DNA of 64,000 nt from Cephalopachus bancanus (Eukaryota > Chordata > Mammalia > Primates > Tarsiidae), in NCBI GenBank assembly GCA_027257055.1, contig JAPVLO010000001.1, positions 11,307,501 through 11,371,500 of the forward strand, written 5' to 3'. Both the position numbers and the translations under genes were made by a program. Below, one piece after another: positions 12,811 to 25,660 of this stretch (the first letter of the stretch is position 1; each line of letters starts with the position of its first letter). Below the pieces are notes generated by a model, which had not been told where the DNA came from, did no database searches, and worked only from the letters and a program-made list of their open reading frames with translations.

Positions 12811-14204
12811 ACAAAGGCAGAATAAACAAGACACTTTCTTTGCTTAATTTAAAACTTGTAATTTGAAAAACTTTTTTTTAGAGAGCACTGTGATTGTCAT
12901 GAAAATAAGCATGACATCAACATAAATGATTGCAAATTATTTTTTAACAAATTGTATTTTAACAGCTAATAAATGCAATGATAAATTTGAGATATATACA
13001 TATATGTCTTTTTAAAAATCAAGTCTCTGGTTCAAAGAGAAATTGGCCCAAATAAAAAAACTCAGTCTGCTGTAATGTATAAGTGATTTATCAGGATCAT
13101 ACTATTAACATATATATATATTTATATTTAGCATAACATCATAATTATACTATAATATATAGTATATCTACATATTAAATGTTGCTTTATAATATTATAT
13201 ACAAATAGTATGTACACACACCTAACAACAGTGTTGGAAATCTTATTCCATACTTAACAAATTAAATTAACTGCCTCTTTTTTCACTATTTAATGTTTAA
13301 CTCTAAAAAATTTAAATAACAAATAAAAAGTATATTAATAATTTTTAAAGCTTTGCCTAAATATTTTGTAACCAAACCCCCTCAAAAAAGATTTCAGTAG
13401 AAAAGCATTTTTATTTATTTATTTATTTTATAAAGATGTGGGGTACAATTCAAGGTAAGGTATAATAAATTTAAAATTGAAATATTGGTGTTAGAAATAT
13501 GGGTCCTTCAGATTTTGTGTATTCACTCTTTGATGAGGAAACACTCATCAGTTTGTCCTTGAGATGCAGGTGCTTTCTACAATGTCTTGTTTACAATGCT
13601 ATTTCCATTTCCCCCCTAAATTTCAGTATATCTTATAAGATGCAGATTCACCTTCTCATTCCCTCTAAAGGGAAGGGGAGAGTAATAAAATCAGAAGTAA
13701 ATTAGCAACGAGTTACTATAAACCATTTCAAAATATTTCCTTATAATTATCAGGCAACATGATGTTTAAACGAATTCTCCTTTGAAATTCTTAACAATTA
13801 CTTTAACTAAAATTAATCTTGTTGTTGTTTTCCTTAATAAAATCCATATCTTATAAAATGCCTAATCAAAAACCAGATATGTTTATGAGATGTTGATGAT
13901 GCAATTGGAGTGATAACATTTGTTTTCACACCTAATTCCCACTCCTTCTTCTCCATAACTATTAAGGAAAATTATCAATTAAATCCAGTTTACTCATGAT
14001 TCTCAAGAGTTGCTGCCCAATAGAAACTGTAAATAGAATAGAAAAGGAATGTTATCCCACTTGGGACTATGACAAAGGGTATTATTTCACTGTTTTTAAG
14101 TGAAAAAATACCAAGGAAAATCAAGACCAGAAACAAAACAGAAGTGGAAGAAGCTTTTCATTCTGTGGATTTCTAAGGTACCGCCAAAATAAAACTAATG
14201 TTTT
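12811..14204. other. Unassigned AT-rich sequence
   Basis: No gene. AT low complexity occurs near 12990-13010 and 13100-13205, and a TTTA run near 13410-13430. Confidence 0.45.
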
Positions 14205-14345
14205 ATTAGTTACTGAATATTTCTCAGACACCAAATTAAATACTTTAAAACCTATCTAATTTAGTCCCTACTATAACCCTACAACCTCAACATTTTATGA
14301 CCCATGTATTGGTAACAACACGGTTAAGGAAAAGACCAATTGCCT
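14205..14345 (+). mobile_element. MIR SINE remnant
   Basis: A diverged MIR core: a segment like the ACAACCCTAT region, followed by a segment corresponding to the TTTTACAGATGAGGAAACTG region of MIR. The boundaries are approximate. Confidence 0.45.
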
Positions 14346-14399
14346 CCATTGTCATAGATTTTGCTAGTCACAGTAGGACTTTGGTACTCTGCTGTGGAA

Positions 14400-14830
14400 C
14401 ACAATTTCACAGAACATCAACAAGAGACAAGGCCATTCTGTGACCATCCTAGACCAAGGGCACTCTGTAATCATGTCTGGACACCGACAAAAACATGAAC
14501 GTTGTCTAAACCACAGAAATGGTAAAACGTCTCTCTATCCTCATATAAATCAGCTTAAATCAGTTTTAGTTTCACTCAAGTCATTCCCCTTCTAGATACA
14601 ATTTATTATGATTCCTCAACCATAGAACTTCCCATGGCATCTTGCGCCTTGCTTTGTGACAGCTTCCAGTCCAGAGCAAAGTTCCACTCTTAAGCCCTCC
14701 CCAAATCACTGAACACAAAATCTAAATCCTTAAGTCTTTTCTAATACATTCTTACTAAGATGCTACACGTATTCCCATGCTATGTTCTCTCTTGCGGCTG
14801 CAACAAGTAATAATACAATTTGTTTAACTA
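14400..14830 (+). mobile_element. Possible ancient LTR
   Basis: C/T-rich with few ATGs. It ends in GTTCTCTCTTGCGGCTGCAA followed by AGTAATAATACAATTTG, which reads like the R/U5 end of an endogenous-retrovirus LTR. I cannot name a family, and the assignment rests on composition and layout only. Confidence 0.3.
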
Positions 14831-15174
14831 GAAATGTGTCCCAAAATTCCTCAAGGAGCTTATGATAGATTTTTCAATTAGCCGAAGCAAGTCTCATCCC
14901 TAGTGTTCCACTGTCTGCACCTTGCATGACTAGACCATTTTGTGGCCCAATGTTGATTACACATGACCTTTGGATACAGGGCGTGTGATTGGAGTCACAA
15001 ATAACTCATAGATTTATAGGCATTTAGAAGACAGAGAAACTACATAAGGCTGGTAGAAGGAATTGGTAAGTAAAATCTATGGAAGAGGAGAAAACATCTG
15101 CATATTTGCGGAGGAAAAAAGAACACAAGATGTTGCAATACTGCTATAAATGCCCAAGGATATTGTGGTTACCA

Positions 15175-15365
15175 AGTCTATTGCAGTGAGCACAGTTCTT
15201 AGTACTTTCATGTATTAACACATCTTTTCACAACGCTATTATGAGTCAGATAACTATTTTTATTCATAGTTTACAAAAGGAGAAATTGAGGCAGGGAGAA
15301 GTTAGTAATCTCAGTTAATATCTGATGCAACTGGTAAATGGTCACATTGGGACTCAAACTTTTAG
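15175..15365 (+). mobile_element. MIR SINE
   Basis: A forward MIR: an AGTACTTTCATGTATTAACA segment, then CACAACGCTATTATGAGTCA, AAAGGAGAAATTGAGGCAGG and a GGGACTCAAACTTTT end, in consensus order. Confidence 0.7.
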
Positions 15366-15916
15366 AAGAGACAAAATAATTGCATATCTGTTTACGGTAT
15401 TTGCTAATTTCATTTCAAATGTTAAAATTTTGCTAAAATAAGACAGTGATTTAACAGGTATTCCTGTTTCCTTCCATAGTTCAGAAATACAGAACTATTC
15501 ATCTCTTCATTAGCAGCTAACACCACATCACCACCATCACATCTCAATTGTCTGAGTGTCAGTGCTTTGTGTTCCCTTTGATGGCTTTACTGAAAGTCAA
15601 AGTCCAAACTTGCATCACATTTGTACTTTGGGTTGTTTTTCTTTCTCTTTGGACTTTAAAATATGAACCACTTATTGCACTGATAAAGCAGTCTTCAGGA
15701 AGAGCATGCTAACTTCAATATCTAAAACTTAACATTGTAAAGTCATACTTCAAATGAGTAAATATGACATCTGTATTAAACTTTTGATTTTAAACTTTCA
15801 TTAGGTGACCTATTATGAAAGGTCTCAAAACAACATGGCTTGTACTTTTGCAATACATGTCAGTGCTTTTAAAAGAAGTATTCAGAAGAATACATTATTG
15901 TATGAAGGGCTTTATA

Positions 15917-16037
15917 AGGCTGAGGCAGAAGGATCGCCGGAGCTCAGCAGGTCGAGGCTGCGGTGGCCAGGAGCGGCCACTGCACTACAGTCTGGGCGAC
16001 AGAGTGAGACTCCAACTCAAAAAAAAAAAAAAAAAAA
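15917..16037 (+). mobile_element. Alu SINE, right-monomer fragment
   Basis: A 5-prime-truncated copy holding only the right monomer of the young subfamily (AAGGCTGAGGCAGAAGGATC to ACTCCAACTC) and a poly-A tail. It keeps the GCGGTGGCC/GGCCACTGC stem. Confidence 0.93.
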
Positions 16038-16799
16038 TTCATAAATGAGACAGCATTTTTTGAGGGAAATTTTTGGAAGCAAAGTTCTTGATATTTGAGC
16101 TTATAATTGTAGAGTTATTGGATAATGCATGCTTGCCATCTATCACTGCTTCAGATGCTTTGTGGCAGAACAATTTACTGAACTGTTAACTTGGTTGAAA
16201 TAATTTCTTCAATTATTTCTTCATTTGGTAAAAAGATTTAAAACTGTGGACAAGTTGCCTGAACAATCTATTTTTGTATTATTCTTATGCCACGAGTCTT
16301 TCTCACTCTCCTATTCCAAGCACTCAGCAAGACTCTTGTATTTTCTTGCCTCAGAGAGGTTGCATTTTGAGAAATAATCAGTTGTTTAAGACCAGAGCAT
16401 TTTGTGTGTGTTTTTCCCCCTGGAATCTGAGCTACCTAAGGTTTACTGCTATTATCGCAGAGGAATGACATGGCTTTGAAAGATGAAGGCAAAAATAATA
16501 ATAAAGCAAAAAATTATTGCCTCATGCCTAGATACATGGTGGCGGACCACGAGTAGGGAAGATGCTATTTTCTCTTCTCCACATTGTCCCCACCCTTGAA
16601 GGTGCCAGGTCTTCTGGGGGAATAGTTGAAGGAACACCAGGTGATGCTAAATGAGAAAGAGGCTTGGGTCTGTGGAAGATCAGAATATGCCATCCCAATA
16701 TAGAAAGAAGTGTGGAGCTGAAGACACTAAGGAAGAAACAGGTGCAAGAAAGATGTCTGCCCTCTCTCAATTTGCCTAAGAGCAAGATACAGAAATGAA
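16038..16799. other. Unassigned sequence
   Basis: No gene or confident repeat. Short overlapping frames on the reverse strand at 16452-16818 have no recognisable domain. Confidence 0.45.
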
Positions 16800-17220
16800 A
16801 ACAAAAGGGATCCCTCATTCCCTCCTCACCAGGGAGAAGAAAGGTTAACCACTGAAGACACCTTTAGACCCTTATCACCTGGAGACAACACCAGGGGAAC
16901 ATTAACAAGCTTTACTAACCAGCCTTTCTCTGCAATTTAACTGCCTTCTTACAAGTTGCTGCCTCTAGAGACTCAAAGCCTTTTTTCCTTTGTCTTGTCA
17001 CTTCTCTAAAAATCCACTGTTCGTAGCTGTGGATACCATATAAGCTGGAATTCAAAGTCACCTCTTTGAAAACTACTCATTCTCTGGGAGACGTCCATGT
17101 ATATGTGAACAATACATGTTCATAAACTTTTGTTTTCCTTACTAATTTTTTTTTTTTTTTTTTGCCAAAGGAGTTCATTCTGACTAAGCATCTATGGGGA
17201 TTGAAGAAAAATACTTTTAA
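16800..17220 (+). mobile_element. Probable ERVL-type LTR
   Basis: It resembles the end of an ancient ERVL-type LTR. The segments seen are CTGCAATTTAACTGCCTTCT, TTGTCTTGTCACTTCTCTAA, AAAGTCACCTCTTTGAAAAC, TGGGAGACGTCCATGTATAT and CATAAACTTTTGTTTTCCT, followed by a T run. The family is not named, and no retroviral coding region is seen beside it. Confidence 0.55.
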
Positions 17221-17569
17221 TTCTATCCTTGCAGATTCACAGCAGTATGGAAGATTCAGGACATCAGATTCAAGGGACGCACATCAATAGACAATGGGTG
17301 TTTTGGAGGCTATTGAACCTAGGATTGGAGGAAGGTCTCTTTTTTTTTTGGTTGTTATAAGAATCTTGAGCCCTTTGAATGACCCCAGGTTTGAGGGCAG
17401 CTGTGCTAGCAATACAATTAAAGACCAAACTTGTGGGGGGGTTTTTTGGATTTAAATAAATATATGGTAAGTATTCTTATATACCTGAACTATTTGAGGA
17501 CGATTTACGCCTTCCATATGGCAGTGTGGAATAAAATTATATACATATGTATGTGTGCGTGTATACAAA

Positions 17570-17690
17570 AATCTTACCTTTCTTTACCCAGAGAGTTTAA
17601 AAAATTTGTTCCAAGTCACACAACAAGTAAATAGTCGAACCTGGTCTGACAGATTGAAAGCCCATAATTCTTCCCACTTACTTATTGACT
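17570..17690 (+). mobile_element. MIR SINE, 3-prime half
   Basis: CCAAGTCACACAACAAGTAA followed by a GAACCTGGTCTGACAGATTG segment matches the conserved MIR 3-prime half. Confidence 0.7.
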
Positions 17691-17899
17691 GTAGTTTGGT
17701 TGGACTAATGAATAAATGACAGAATATGAAGGTAAAACAGTAGTCTGGCTAAGAAAGTATCGTTTGTTGGTAGACGATGGGGCGTATACTCAGATCTGAC
17801 CTTGCTTTATTTAATAGGTGTTTATCATTTGATTCTGTGGATGGTGGAGACATAGACCCTGTCCTCAAAGAATCTCAGAAGGATTAAGCTGGGTATAGG

Positions 17900-18030
17900 A
17901 CTTGCAAACTGTTCAGTCATTGCAGGTTACTTAACTTCTCTGAGCAATAGTTTACTCTCTTATAAAAAATGAGAAATAGGTGTACTTCTCTAGTGAAAGC
18001 TTTGAGGACCAAATGCAGTCCTTTTGTTAG
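17900..18030 (-). mobile_element. MIR SINE, antisense
   Basis: GGTTACTTAACTTCTCTGAG, then a segment like the CAGTTT..TCATCTGTAAAATG region, reads as reverse-oriented MIR. Confidence 0.6.
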
Positions 18031-18224
18031 TGTCTGCAGTGTATTCACTGTTGAAACTACCCCAAACTGAAAAAATCTGATCCTTAAAAAAACTCGGTGA
18101 CATCTGGTTCCTGAACCTTTAGGATGACATTAAGATAAGAAAGGTTAGGTATAGGAAATGGTTTGAGAAAAAACAGAACATGATAAAAAATAGCAGGATT
18201 TTTTTCTTTGGAGATCCAGACTTC

Positions 18225-18450
18225 CGGTATGTTGAGTGTTAGATATCAGTGTACTGAAAGCTTGCTATGTGTTAGACACCATTCTTCACAGAAATTAACC
18301 CATTTAATTCTTACAACAACCTCACGTGGTAGGTATTGCTGTGATCCCTATGCAGCAGAAAAGGGAACAGACTTAGTAAACCAGAGAGACTTACCCTAAA
18401 ACAGATAGCTTCATAATAACAAACACTAGGCTGGAAACCAATTCTGCCAA
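18225..18450 (+). mobile_element. MIR SINE
   Basis: GCTATGTGTTAGACACCATTC, AACCCATTTAATTCTTACAA, CAACCTCACGTGGTAGGTAT and a segment like the gapped GATGAGGAAACTGAGG region follow MIR order. Confidence 0.75.
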
Positions 18451-20755
18451 GCCACAAAGCCCATATTCTTATTGGTCGCAATTATGAATAACTAGATATT
18501 GTTACTCAAGTGTACTGTAACAGAACCATCTAAACCATGAATTTGAGTTATCTATTTTACCTTCTCCTCATCACCATCTCCACAACCCTGTGGATATTTT
18601 CCCATATCCCAGGTGCTAGGACTACTCCTCCCTAAGGCTCATTCCCGGATAGGCTGTAATGGAAACATCCCTTTTACTCTCTATATTACCACAGATTTCA
18701 GGAAAAAGAAATAGCTTCAGGTCTTGGAGGATGGAAAATTTGGTAGCTTCATTGTTTCCTAAGAAAATTGCATCTCAGACTTTGTTACATGACAGGAACT
18801 GAGAAAATAATCACAAAGAGGACAGTGAGTTGACTGTTCTGGGCTAAGCAGAATGTGATAACAGAGTGACACATTTTCGGGATGGCCTAACTCAATGGTT
18901 CTGAAAACAAAATGAAAATATTCATTCTGCTGGTTAAAGCTATTGGGTATGACCTGCAGGATTTTAAGGGAAAAAAGACTGGCATTTGATCCACAAGCGA
19001 TGAAGAGTTCCCATCAACTTTCGAAATGACACAAGACAAAGATGACACTGAGCAGAGTCAGGGTTTGAGAACTCAGATGTGTAGAAAGAAAGGGCAATTT
19101 CCAGAATAAAGACCATATGAACTAACCTATTGAAGTGGCACATGGCAGTATTTGAAATCAAAGAGTGTATGCTATTATTTTGCTGTTCCATGCCCATCAA
19201 GCATACTATGTTAACGATAGACTAGCATTACATTGTGTGGCGAAACTGTGTTTAAATATAAGCACATACCATGAAATGAGCAAAGGAATTTCATTTAATC
19301 TGACAGCTAAGTTTAACAGCTCAGGTTAACTCTTGTCAGTTTCATTAATGTACACTGCTTTCACAATGTCTTATAGCCTTTAGATTGTTCTGTTCAAGCA
19401 ATAAACAAAACAATTTAAGAAAACTGGTAGTGGTTAGCAGTCACACTTAGAAAAACAAAATTCCATGTTGGTGTCTACTCTTTTGAAATCTCTGTTACAA
19501 ACAGTCAAATGGAACTTAGCATGCAGGGACATGAGTACCACTGCATTCCTACATTGTAATTGAGACCACAGGGAAATTTTCTGAAACACCACTCATCGTG
19601 GTTCTTGACCATCTAATGAGAGCTTTACTAAGTATGGGGGTATTCACTGATATTTTCCAAACAAACATGAAGGATTGTGTTTTATCAATTTTCAAAAATA
19701 GATATGGGTTTTAAAATAAACACCAGATTTCAAAGCTTCTACATTCCAATATTTTGAATACTCTTAGGTTGAATAAACAGAGGTGTATCCATTTAACATG
19801 CTGACATTCATGGATGAAAAGGAAGGATGGTGCCAGGTTATAGTTGGAAACACACTTCCATTAATATGAAATAGGAAGGTGTTCCTTATAATTCATCTAT
19901 TCTCTCCTTACTATTTGTTTTCTTAATTTTAAGTAAAGTTTTCTGTGTGTATTTGTATGTATCTTGGCTCCTACTTCCACTGATATTTGATGATGTTTAG
20001 CAAAATATTCTATCCTATTTAGCACAAAGTATATTGAAAATACAATGGAAAATACCAGATATTTTATAAAATAGAGAAAATAGAATTGAAAAACTAAAGG
20101 GCAAGAAAAAAGTGAAGCAAAATATGGACAAACAACATCCAGAGTTAACTTATTCCCCAATGTTATTGGAAATTGAAAAAAAAAGAAGACAAATTAAAAT
20201 TTAGCTCAGAAAAATAGTTTGGGATAAGAAAGAACATAACATAGACAAAACCAACCTGTTTATTCTGTACAAAATGCAGAAAAAGAGAAGACTCAACACA
20301 TTGGAGTAAGGGTTTTAATGTCAGAAAGAACTGAGGCATAAAATTATATGGTCAAATATGAGAAAAAAATGATTATTTTATTTTTTCCTCCTGTGAAAAT
20401 ATGTTAATTTTTATTGTTTGAGTAAAATATTTAAGTACTTGCATAAAAATAAGAAAAAAATGAAAGGAACCAAATACTTAAAACCAAATATTGCTCTTAC
20501 ATAATTAAATATGAAGTGATGAAGTCGATCATTATTATGGGGGCAGCACATAGCTCTGGTTTCATCTTATTGTTTATATTTTCTCTGGTAAACAGACTTA
20601 GATGTTTGAATTTTGGGATATCCAGTAGTTGGAAGAGTGACAGAGCTCTTATGAAATTAATGAAATGAAAATTGAGGTGCTCATATATATACTTGAAAGG
20701 AAAGGCACTCTCTAAATTACTTGGAAATGCATTTATTTTTTTCACTTGTGCATTT
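18451..20755. other. Unassigned sequence
   Basis: A 2.3-kb stretch with no gene or confident repeat. Short frames (for example 18964-19200 and 19897-20160, reverse strand) have no recognisable domain. Confidence 0.45.
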
Positions 20756-21010
20756 ATTTATGCATTTGACCAATATGTATTAGTTACTTTGTGTGTCAGT
20801 CACTTCTTCTGAGCAAATGGGTGAATTCAATTTACAAAGCAAAGGAGACTGCTTTCTCGGAGCTTATGTTCTTGGGGGAGAGACAGACGATACACACAAA
20901 CATGAAGAGTGAGTAATGTATAACGCGTCAGAAGGAGATCAGTGCTTTAGGAGAAGAAATGAGAAGCAGATCAGGGTGGGATGTTCATGTTTGCCAGGCA
21001 GAGGTGGCCA
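20756..21010 (+). mobile_element. Ancient interspersed repeat (L2-like class)
   Basis: It follows a widespread ancient mammalian repeat pattern: a TATTAGTTACTTTGTGTGTCAG-type start, TTCTCGGAGCTTATGTTCTT, GGGGGAGAGACAGACGATAC and GAAGGAGATCAGTGCTTTAG. The class is uncertain. Confidence 0.5.
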
Positions 21011-21465
21011 GGTCAATGCACAGTATTTAAAGCTAAATAACAGGATATCTAAAGTAGCCCGAAATGGTATACTGTAGTTATTCATTTGGGGCATTCAGCA
21101 AGCATGCTGGTTTTCAGAGGGAACATCCTAAACAAATTTGAGAACATTTCAAAACGAACTTGAAGTAGAACCATACAAGATCGCAAGGCCCTAGTGAGTC
21201 ACAAGGGAAATGAAAGGATCATGGGAATGCCAAATGAAACATGAGGCCACAGCTATTGTTGTGAGAGGACAAGTGAGGATGAGGTTGAATGAAACCGCAA
21301 AGCAAATGCACACCTAAGCAGATCAGTAACCAGACCTTCTGCACCAGAGTATGGCTTGGGTAGCAAATTACACATCAGAATTTACAGTCTGCCTTCAGGA
21401 GAGCTTTGTTAATATCCAGTCAAATCATTAGATTACAGCTTTTGATGTGTGTATACGATCAACTA
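21011..21465. other. Unassigned sequence
   Basis: No gene or recognised repeat. Confidence 0.5.
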
Positions 21466-21533
21466 TAACTTATTGCAATATATATGTGCTATTCAACTAT
21501 AACTTATTGCAATATATATGTGCTATTCAAATT
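21466..21533 (+). repeat. 34-bp unit repeated twice in tandem
   Basis: Two adjacent identical copies of a 34-bp unit that begins CAACTATAACTTATTGC and ends TGTGCTATT. They abut the segment duplicated at 23620. Confidence 0.9.
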
Positions 21534-21608
21534 AAACAGAATTTACAGAAATAGAATTTCATTTGCATCAAAAATTCTTTAAAGGAACATCTGAATTATA
21601 GTTCAGAT
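21519..21608 (+). repeat. Segment duplicated 2.1 kb downstream (copy 1)
   Basis: About 90 bp from TATGTGCTATTCAAATTAAA through AATTCTTTAAAGGAACATCT recurs at 23620-23709 with only a few substitutions. It matches no repeat I recognise. Confidence 0.9.
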
Positions 21609-21660
21609 GTAAATATATATATTATATTATAAATAAATATATATATAATTTACATTGTCC
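21593..21660. repeat. AT-rich palindromic tract
   Basis: The short inverted repeat CATCTGAA/TTCAGATG is followed by TA-rich alternating sequence that can also fold on itself. Confidence 0.6.
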
Positions 21661-23619
21661 TCGACCAGAACCACAATAATTGATATTCTCAAAAAGGGAC
21701 AAAAATTTATCTGGACTCTTAATTACAATTTCCTTGATTGGGAGTTATTACCAATGAAGTTGTATTATATGCTTGATACTGAAGAAAAAGATTCTTATTT
21801 AACATCATATCAGAGGATCTGAGGGAAGGAAAGAGAACTTTTCAAAGAACACTCATTAAAATACGTTAACTACTAAAGCCAGTAAAACTGCAAGTTATCA
21901 TTTGCAAAGTACCCGATGTTATAAGAATGGTGCTGGTGTCCCCTGCGGTAATGGCTCCCAGGAGACCATATCAGGAAGATCACACCATCTAGTGCATGGA
22001 TTACCAAGGGCTCACCATCTGCTCATTATTATGAAGGCAATACAAGCTGCTGAAGAGTCGATGCTTTGGGTTGGGACAGGGAAAGTTGATGAGGATCCCT
22101 ATTGTCACTCTCTCCCAGCCAGATTAAAATTTCAAAATTTAAAATTTAATATAAAATATTGAATGAAATTGAATCTACATGACTCGATAAAATAAACACC
22201 ACTTTCCAGCCAAAGTAATGAATTTTTTTTTCCCACTGTGGCTAACCCTCTTGCTATTACCAAGCAAAGCAGGCAGAGAGAAATAGCCTGAAAAACTCTG
22301 TTCAGTATTATTCAGTAAGAATTCATGATAGGTTAATTCTAGAGATAACAACGATCTCAAACTATAGTTACAAAACAGACATTTTAACAACTATAGTATT
22401 CTGGTGAGATTAGAGTTACCAATAATATCCTGCATTAACTCATGCAGGGGATGCTTTAAAAATAAGAATTTGATAAGTAAACACAACAAGGATTAGGCTT
22501 TATTTTTTCATTGTCAGGATGTTCTTCAGTTTCTTGTGTCAGCATTATGAATATTAATTGTAAGTTTTACATAGATAATTAAAACAAATTGAAGTTTACT
22601 TGTACTGGCCCAAGTCATATTATCAAAACTGTTTTTATTTGGGGGGGAGGAGTCAAAGAAATACACCTATTTGTTTCTATTCTAAGATCATGATTGAAAT
22701 AGTTCAAATGAGCTTCAAGGCCTCTGATGTGATTTACCTTCCTTCACTCAATGTATTTTCACAGCGAATGTCTACAAACGAAATGTTAAGGAAAAGGAAA
22801 AAAGCAAGTTGATGACAACAGAAGGGAAGGAGGAGATTGAAGAAATAGCTGAAGAGCATGAGCTCTGAGATGGTGAGAAGTCTCTTGACCTAAATCTGAA
22901 AGGAGGAAGACATTTCATAATGTAGTATTAATAGCAAGCACCGTAACTAACACTTACTCAAGAGTTACAGAGTTACATGGTGCTTGGCATCCAAATAGGA
23001 TTTTTACGTTCAATTCCTCTTGAATGAACTTTATTCACCCGATCATTACTTAATTTATCAAACCCTATGGTATGCAATTCTGTGTACAGAGTAACCTTAA
23101 ACAGGGTTACAGTTGCCATTTGTTGGACAAAAGCTTCACTGTGTGGAATTGTTTTCACATCTCAGAATGTTTGGTATCACCACTTTCTAAATGCTGGTAA
23201 GGTGATCCAGTCTTGGATGATAGCTAAAATGCCTTCCCACATAGTTTTAAACATACAGAGCATGGTGTGCCAACCCCTGCCTGTGAAAGCTTTGAGGATA
23301 TGGTCTTTGCCCTCCAGGATCCAGGAAGCTGTGTCTTCCTGTTCACATCTCCATGGAATGGTGCTAAAAAAGACATAGTCAATGATCAACAGTTTACTCC
23401 GTATGTTTTAAGATATTCTTATGTACCATCTCTAATGTGTGAAGTCATGTCATCTAAGCCTTTAAAAATAGGAATATATAAATGAAAAGTTATAAAAAGT
23501 GATTTTGAATTAAACCAACATGACTGGAAAGCAACAAACTCACTTGATAAAATGTCTGCAGCTACAAATTGCAATATAATATTGATCGTACTACAAAGTG
23601 TGTGTACATGTGGACAAAA
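21661..23619. other. Unassigned sequence
   Basis: No gene or confident repeat. Overlapping frames at 22973-23485 on both strands have no recognisable domain; the segment GGTGTGCCAACCCCTGCCTG hints at an old hAT-type fragment but is too diverged to call. Confidence 0.4.
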
Positions 23620-23709
23620 TATGTGCTATTCAAATTAAACAGAATTTACAGAAATAGACTTTCATTTGCATCAAAAATTCTTTAAAGGAAAATCTGGATT
23701 ACAGTTCAT
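23620..23709 (+). repeat. Segment duplicated from 21519 (copy 2)
   Basis: A near-identical direct copy of 21519-21608. The homology ends after about TCTGGATTACAGTTCA, and the flanks differ. Confidence 0.9.
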
Positions 23710-24030
23710 TCCACTATATTAATACAAATATTGGATCCCAGTAACTTTAAACAGGTTCAAAGAAGGAACACCATTTTTTATGTCTTACTTCTAGAGTATA
23801 AAATTTGTAAAGCTTTCCTCCAATCTACTCTTAAAACTTAGTAATGTAAAGTGACATTAACTTCTTCATTTCTGATAATACTTCGTCTCTCATTCTAGTT
23901 ATATACAAAACAGCATATTAATTATCAATTATTTCCCTCTTACAAATTACCAGTTTAAACTACAAATTCAAATGTGTTACTGTATCTTACGAGTTACAGT
24001 CATAGTAGCGTCGCTGTTAATAATAATTCA

Positions 24031-24307
24031 GGCTGGGTTTGGTAGCTCAGGCTGTAATCCCAGCACTTTGGGAGGCTGAGGAGAGTGGATTGCCTGAGCC
24101 CACGGGTTCGAGACCAAACAGGGCAATTTGGCGAGACTTCATCTCTACAATAAGTCAAAAATTAGCTGGGCGTGGTAGTGCACACCTGCAATTCCGGCTA
24201 CTTGGAAGGTTGAGGCAGAAGGATTGCTGAAGCCCAGCAGGTCGATGCTGGAGTAGTTGTGAGTCTAGGCTGGGCGACAGAGTGAGACTCCGACACAAAC
24301 AAAAAAA
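24031..24307 (+). mobile_element. Alu SINE (intermediate age)
   Basis: A full-length forward Alu with a perfect 13-bp duplication TAATAATAATTCA at 24018-24030 and 24308-24320. Its left monomer lacks the CCCGC half of the T-arm-like stem, so it stands between the old and young layers. Confidence 0.96.
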
Positions 24308-24320
24308 TAATAATAATTCA

Positions 24321-24799
24321 ATGATACTTTGTGCCTTTGTCTTTTAATAAGGATATGATACATAGGTGTATGGTTTTTAAATCATTAGTGGAAAAAACAT
24401 GAGACGCCCAAAAGTCACTTTAGTTTTCTGTGGATCATGGTGGCTGGGCACCAGCTTTGCCCGTTGCATCCTATGACTCATTCTGGTGACAGACTGAGTT
24501 TGGCTTGTGGTAGGCACTATCCAAAATACTCTGAACAATGTGTGGTAAAGCAGGGAAATTGTCACTTAGCTCATTCAGAAAAACAAGCAAACAAGCAAAG
24601 CCAGTGTCTAGTGGAAATAGCCAAAGGAAATTATGTCAGCAGGACTCGTATTAGGAGTCAGGCAATCTTTCATTTTGTTTCAATCATCTTATATGTAAGA
24701 TATTAATCAAAATTCTATTGTCTACAAAGTCTCAAGCTAGATTCTGTGGGGGACTTACAAGCAAGTTTTGGGTGGCAACAGGCAACAAAGCCGTTGTCA
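24321..24799. other. Unassigned sequence
   Basis: No gene or confident repeat is seen. Confidence 0.45.
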
Positions 24800-25015
24800 T
24801 CCTTGTAGCTGACACTAATAACATGCATTGCTGAGGCACTGCTGTAAGTATCTTATGTATTTTACTCTCAAAGTCTCCAAGAGAAGTTCTAATAATATCG
24901 CCCACTTACAGATAAGGAAACTAAGATACAAAGAGCTTAAGTCACTGCTGAGACAACCACAGCTAGAAAGTCTTAGAGCTGGGCTTCAAAACTGCTGTTA
25001 GGCCTCAGAGCCAAC
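24800..25015 (+). mobile_element. MIR SINE
   Basis: GGCACTGCTGTAAGTATCTT, then GATAAGGAAACTAAGATACA, AGAGCTTAAGTCACTGCTGA and AGCTGGGCTTCAAAACTG follow MIR order in forward orientation. Confidence 0.75.
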
Positions 25016-25439
25016 TCACAACCTCTGGGGGTAGATGCTCTCAGGAATCCCTCCCGAGATCGTATTTCTAAACAAGCTGGATTTGTTTTTAAGTCAAATA
25101 TTGTTTTAAATGTTAAAGGCATTGCTGAGCTGAGGTATACATTTGAAACAAGGTTCTAAATCCATAAGACACAGATACTCTGAAATGAAAACCTTAGTTT
25201 TCATCAGGCCGTGAGCATGAACATTGGGATCTAAGCTGACAATCCTCACTGTGGGACAGATCCTATCAGGACAAATCCAGGAAAGCCATGAGTGATACGA
25301 AAAGTATAACCTACCATTAAGCCATAAGTAAACCTGCCTGAGAGAGGGCCAGTTAGGAATCTGTGCCTGTCTTTCCAGATATAGTGATGAAAAAAATCCT
25401 TACCTCCTTCAAGTTTCTGTTCAAATAACCTCACCTTCG

Positions 25440-25660
25440 TCATGACTCTTACCTTGACAACCCAATTTAAAAGGGCAATTTGCTATCATCCCAAATTTAC
25501 TTATCTGATTTATTTGTATAGCACCTGTCTTCTTTTCACATATTTAATTTGTAATAAATATTAAATCATTCATATTTTAAAATAGTTATTAGTGATTGTG
25601 TCTGTTTAGCTCACAGATGTATTTCTGGAATGTAGACCCAGTAGCTGAATGCTTCAGCTT
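25440..25660 (+). mobile_element. L2 LINE 3-prime fragment
   Basis: A segment like ATAGCACCTGTCTTCTTTTC, then ATTTATTTGTATAGCACC-type and GTGTCTGTTTAGCTCACAGA sequence, resembles the L2 3-prime end. It is strongly diverged. Confidence 0.55.

Noticed and set aside
23067..23485. Overlapping 60-103-codon frames as a processed pseudogene
   Set aside because: No homology recognised, no poly-A tail or target-site duplication, and several strands and frames are open at once.
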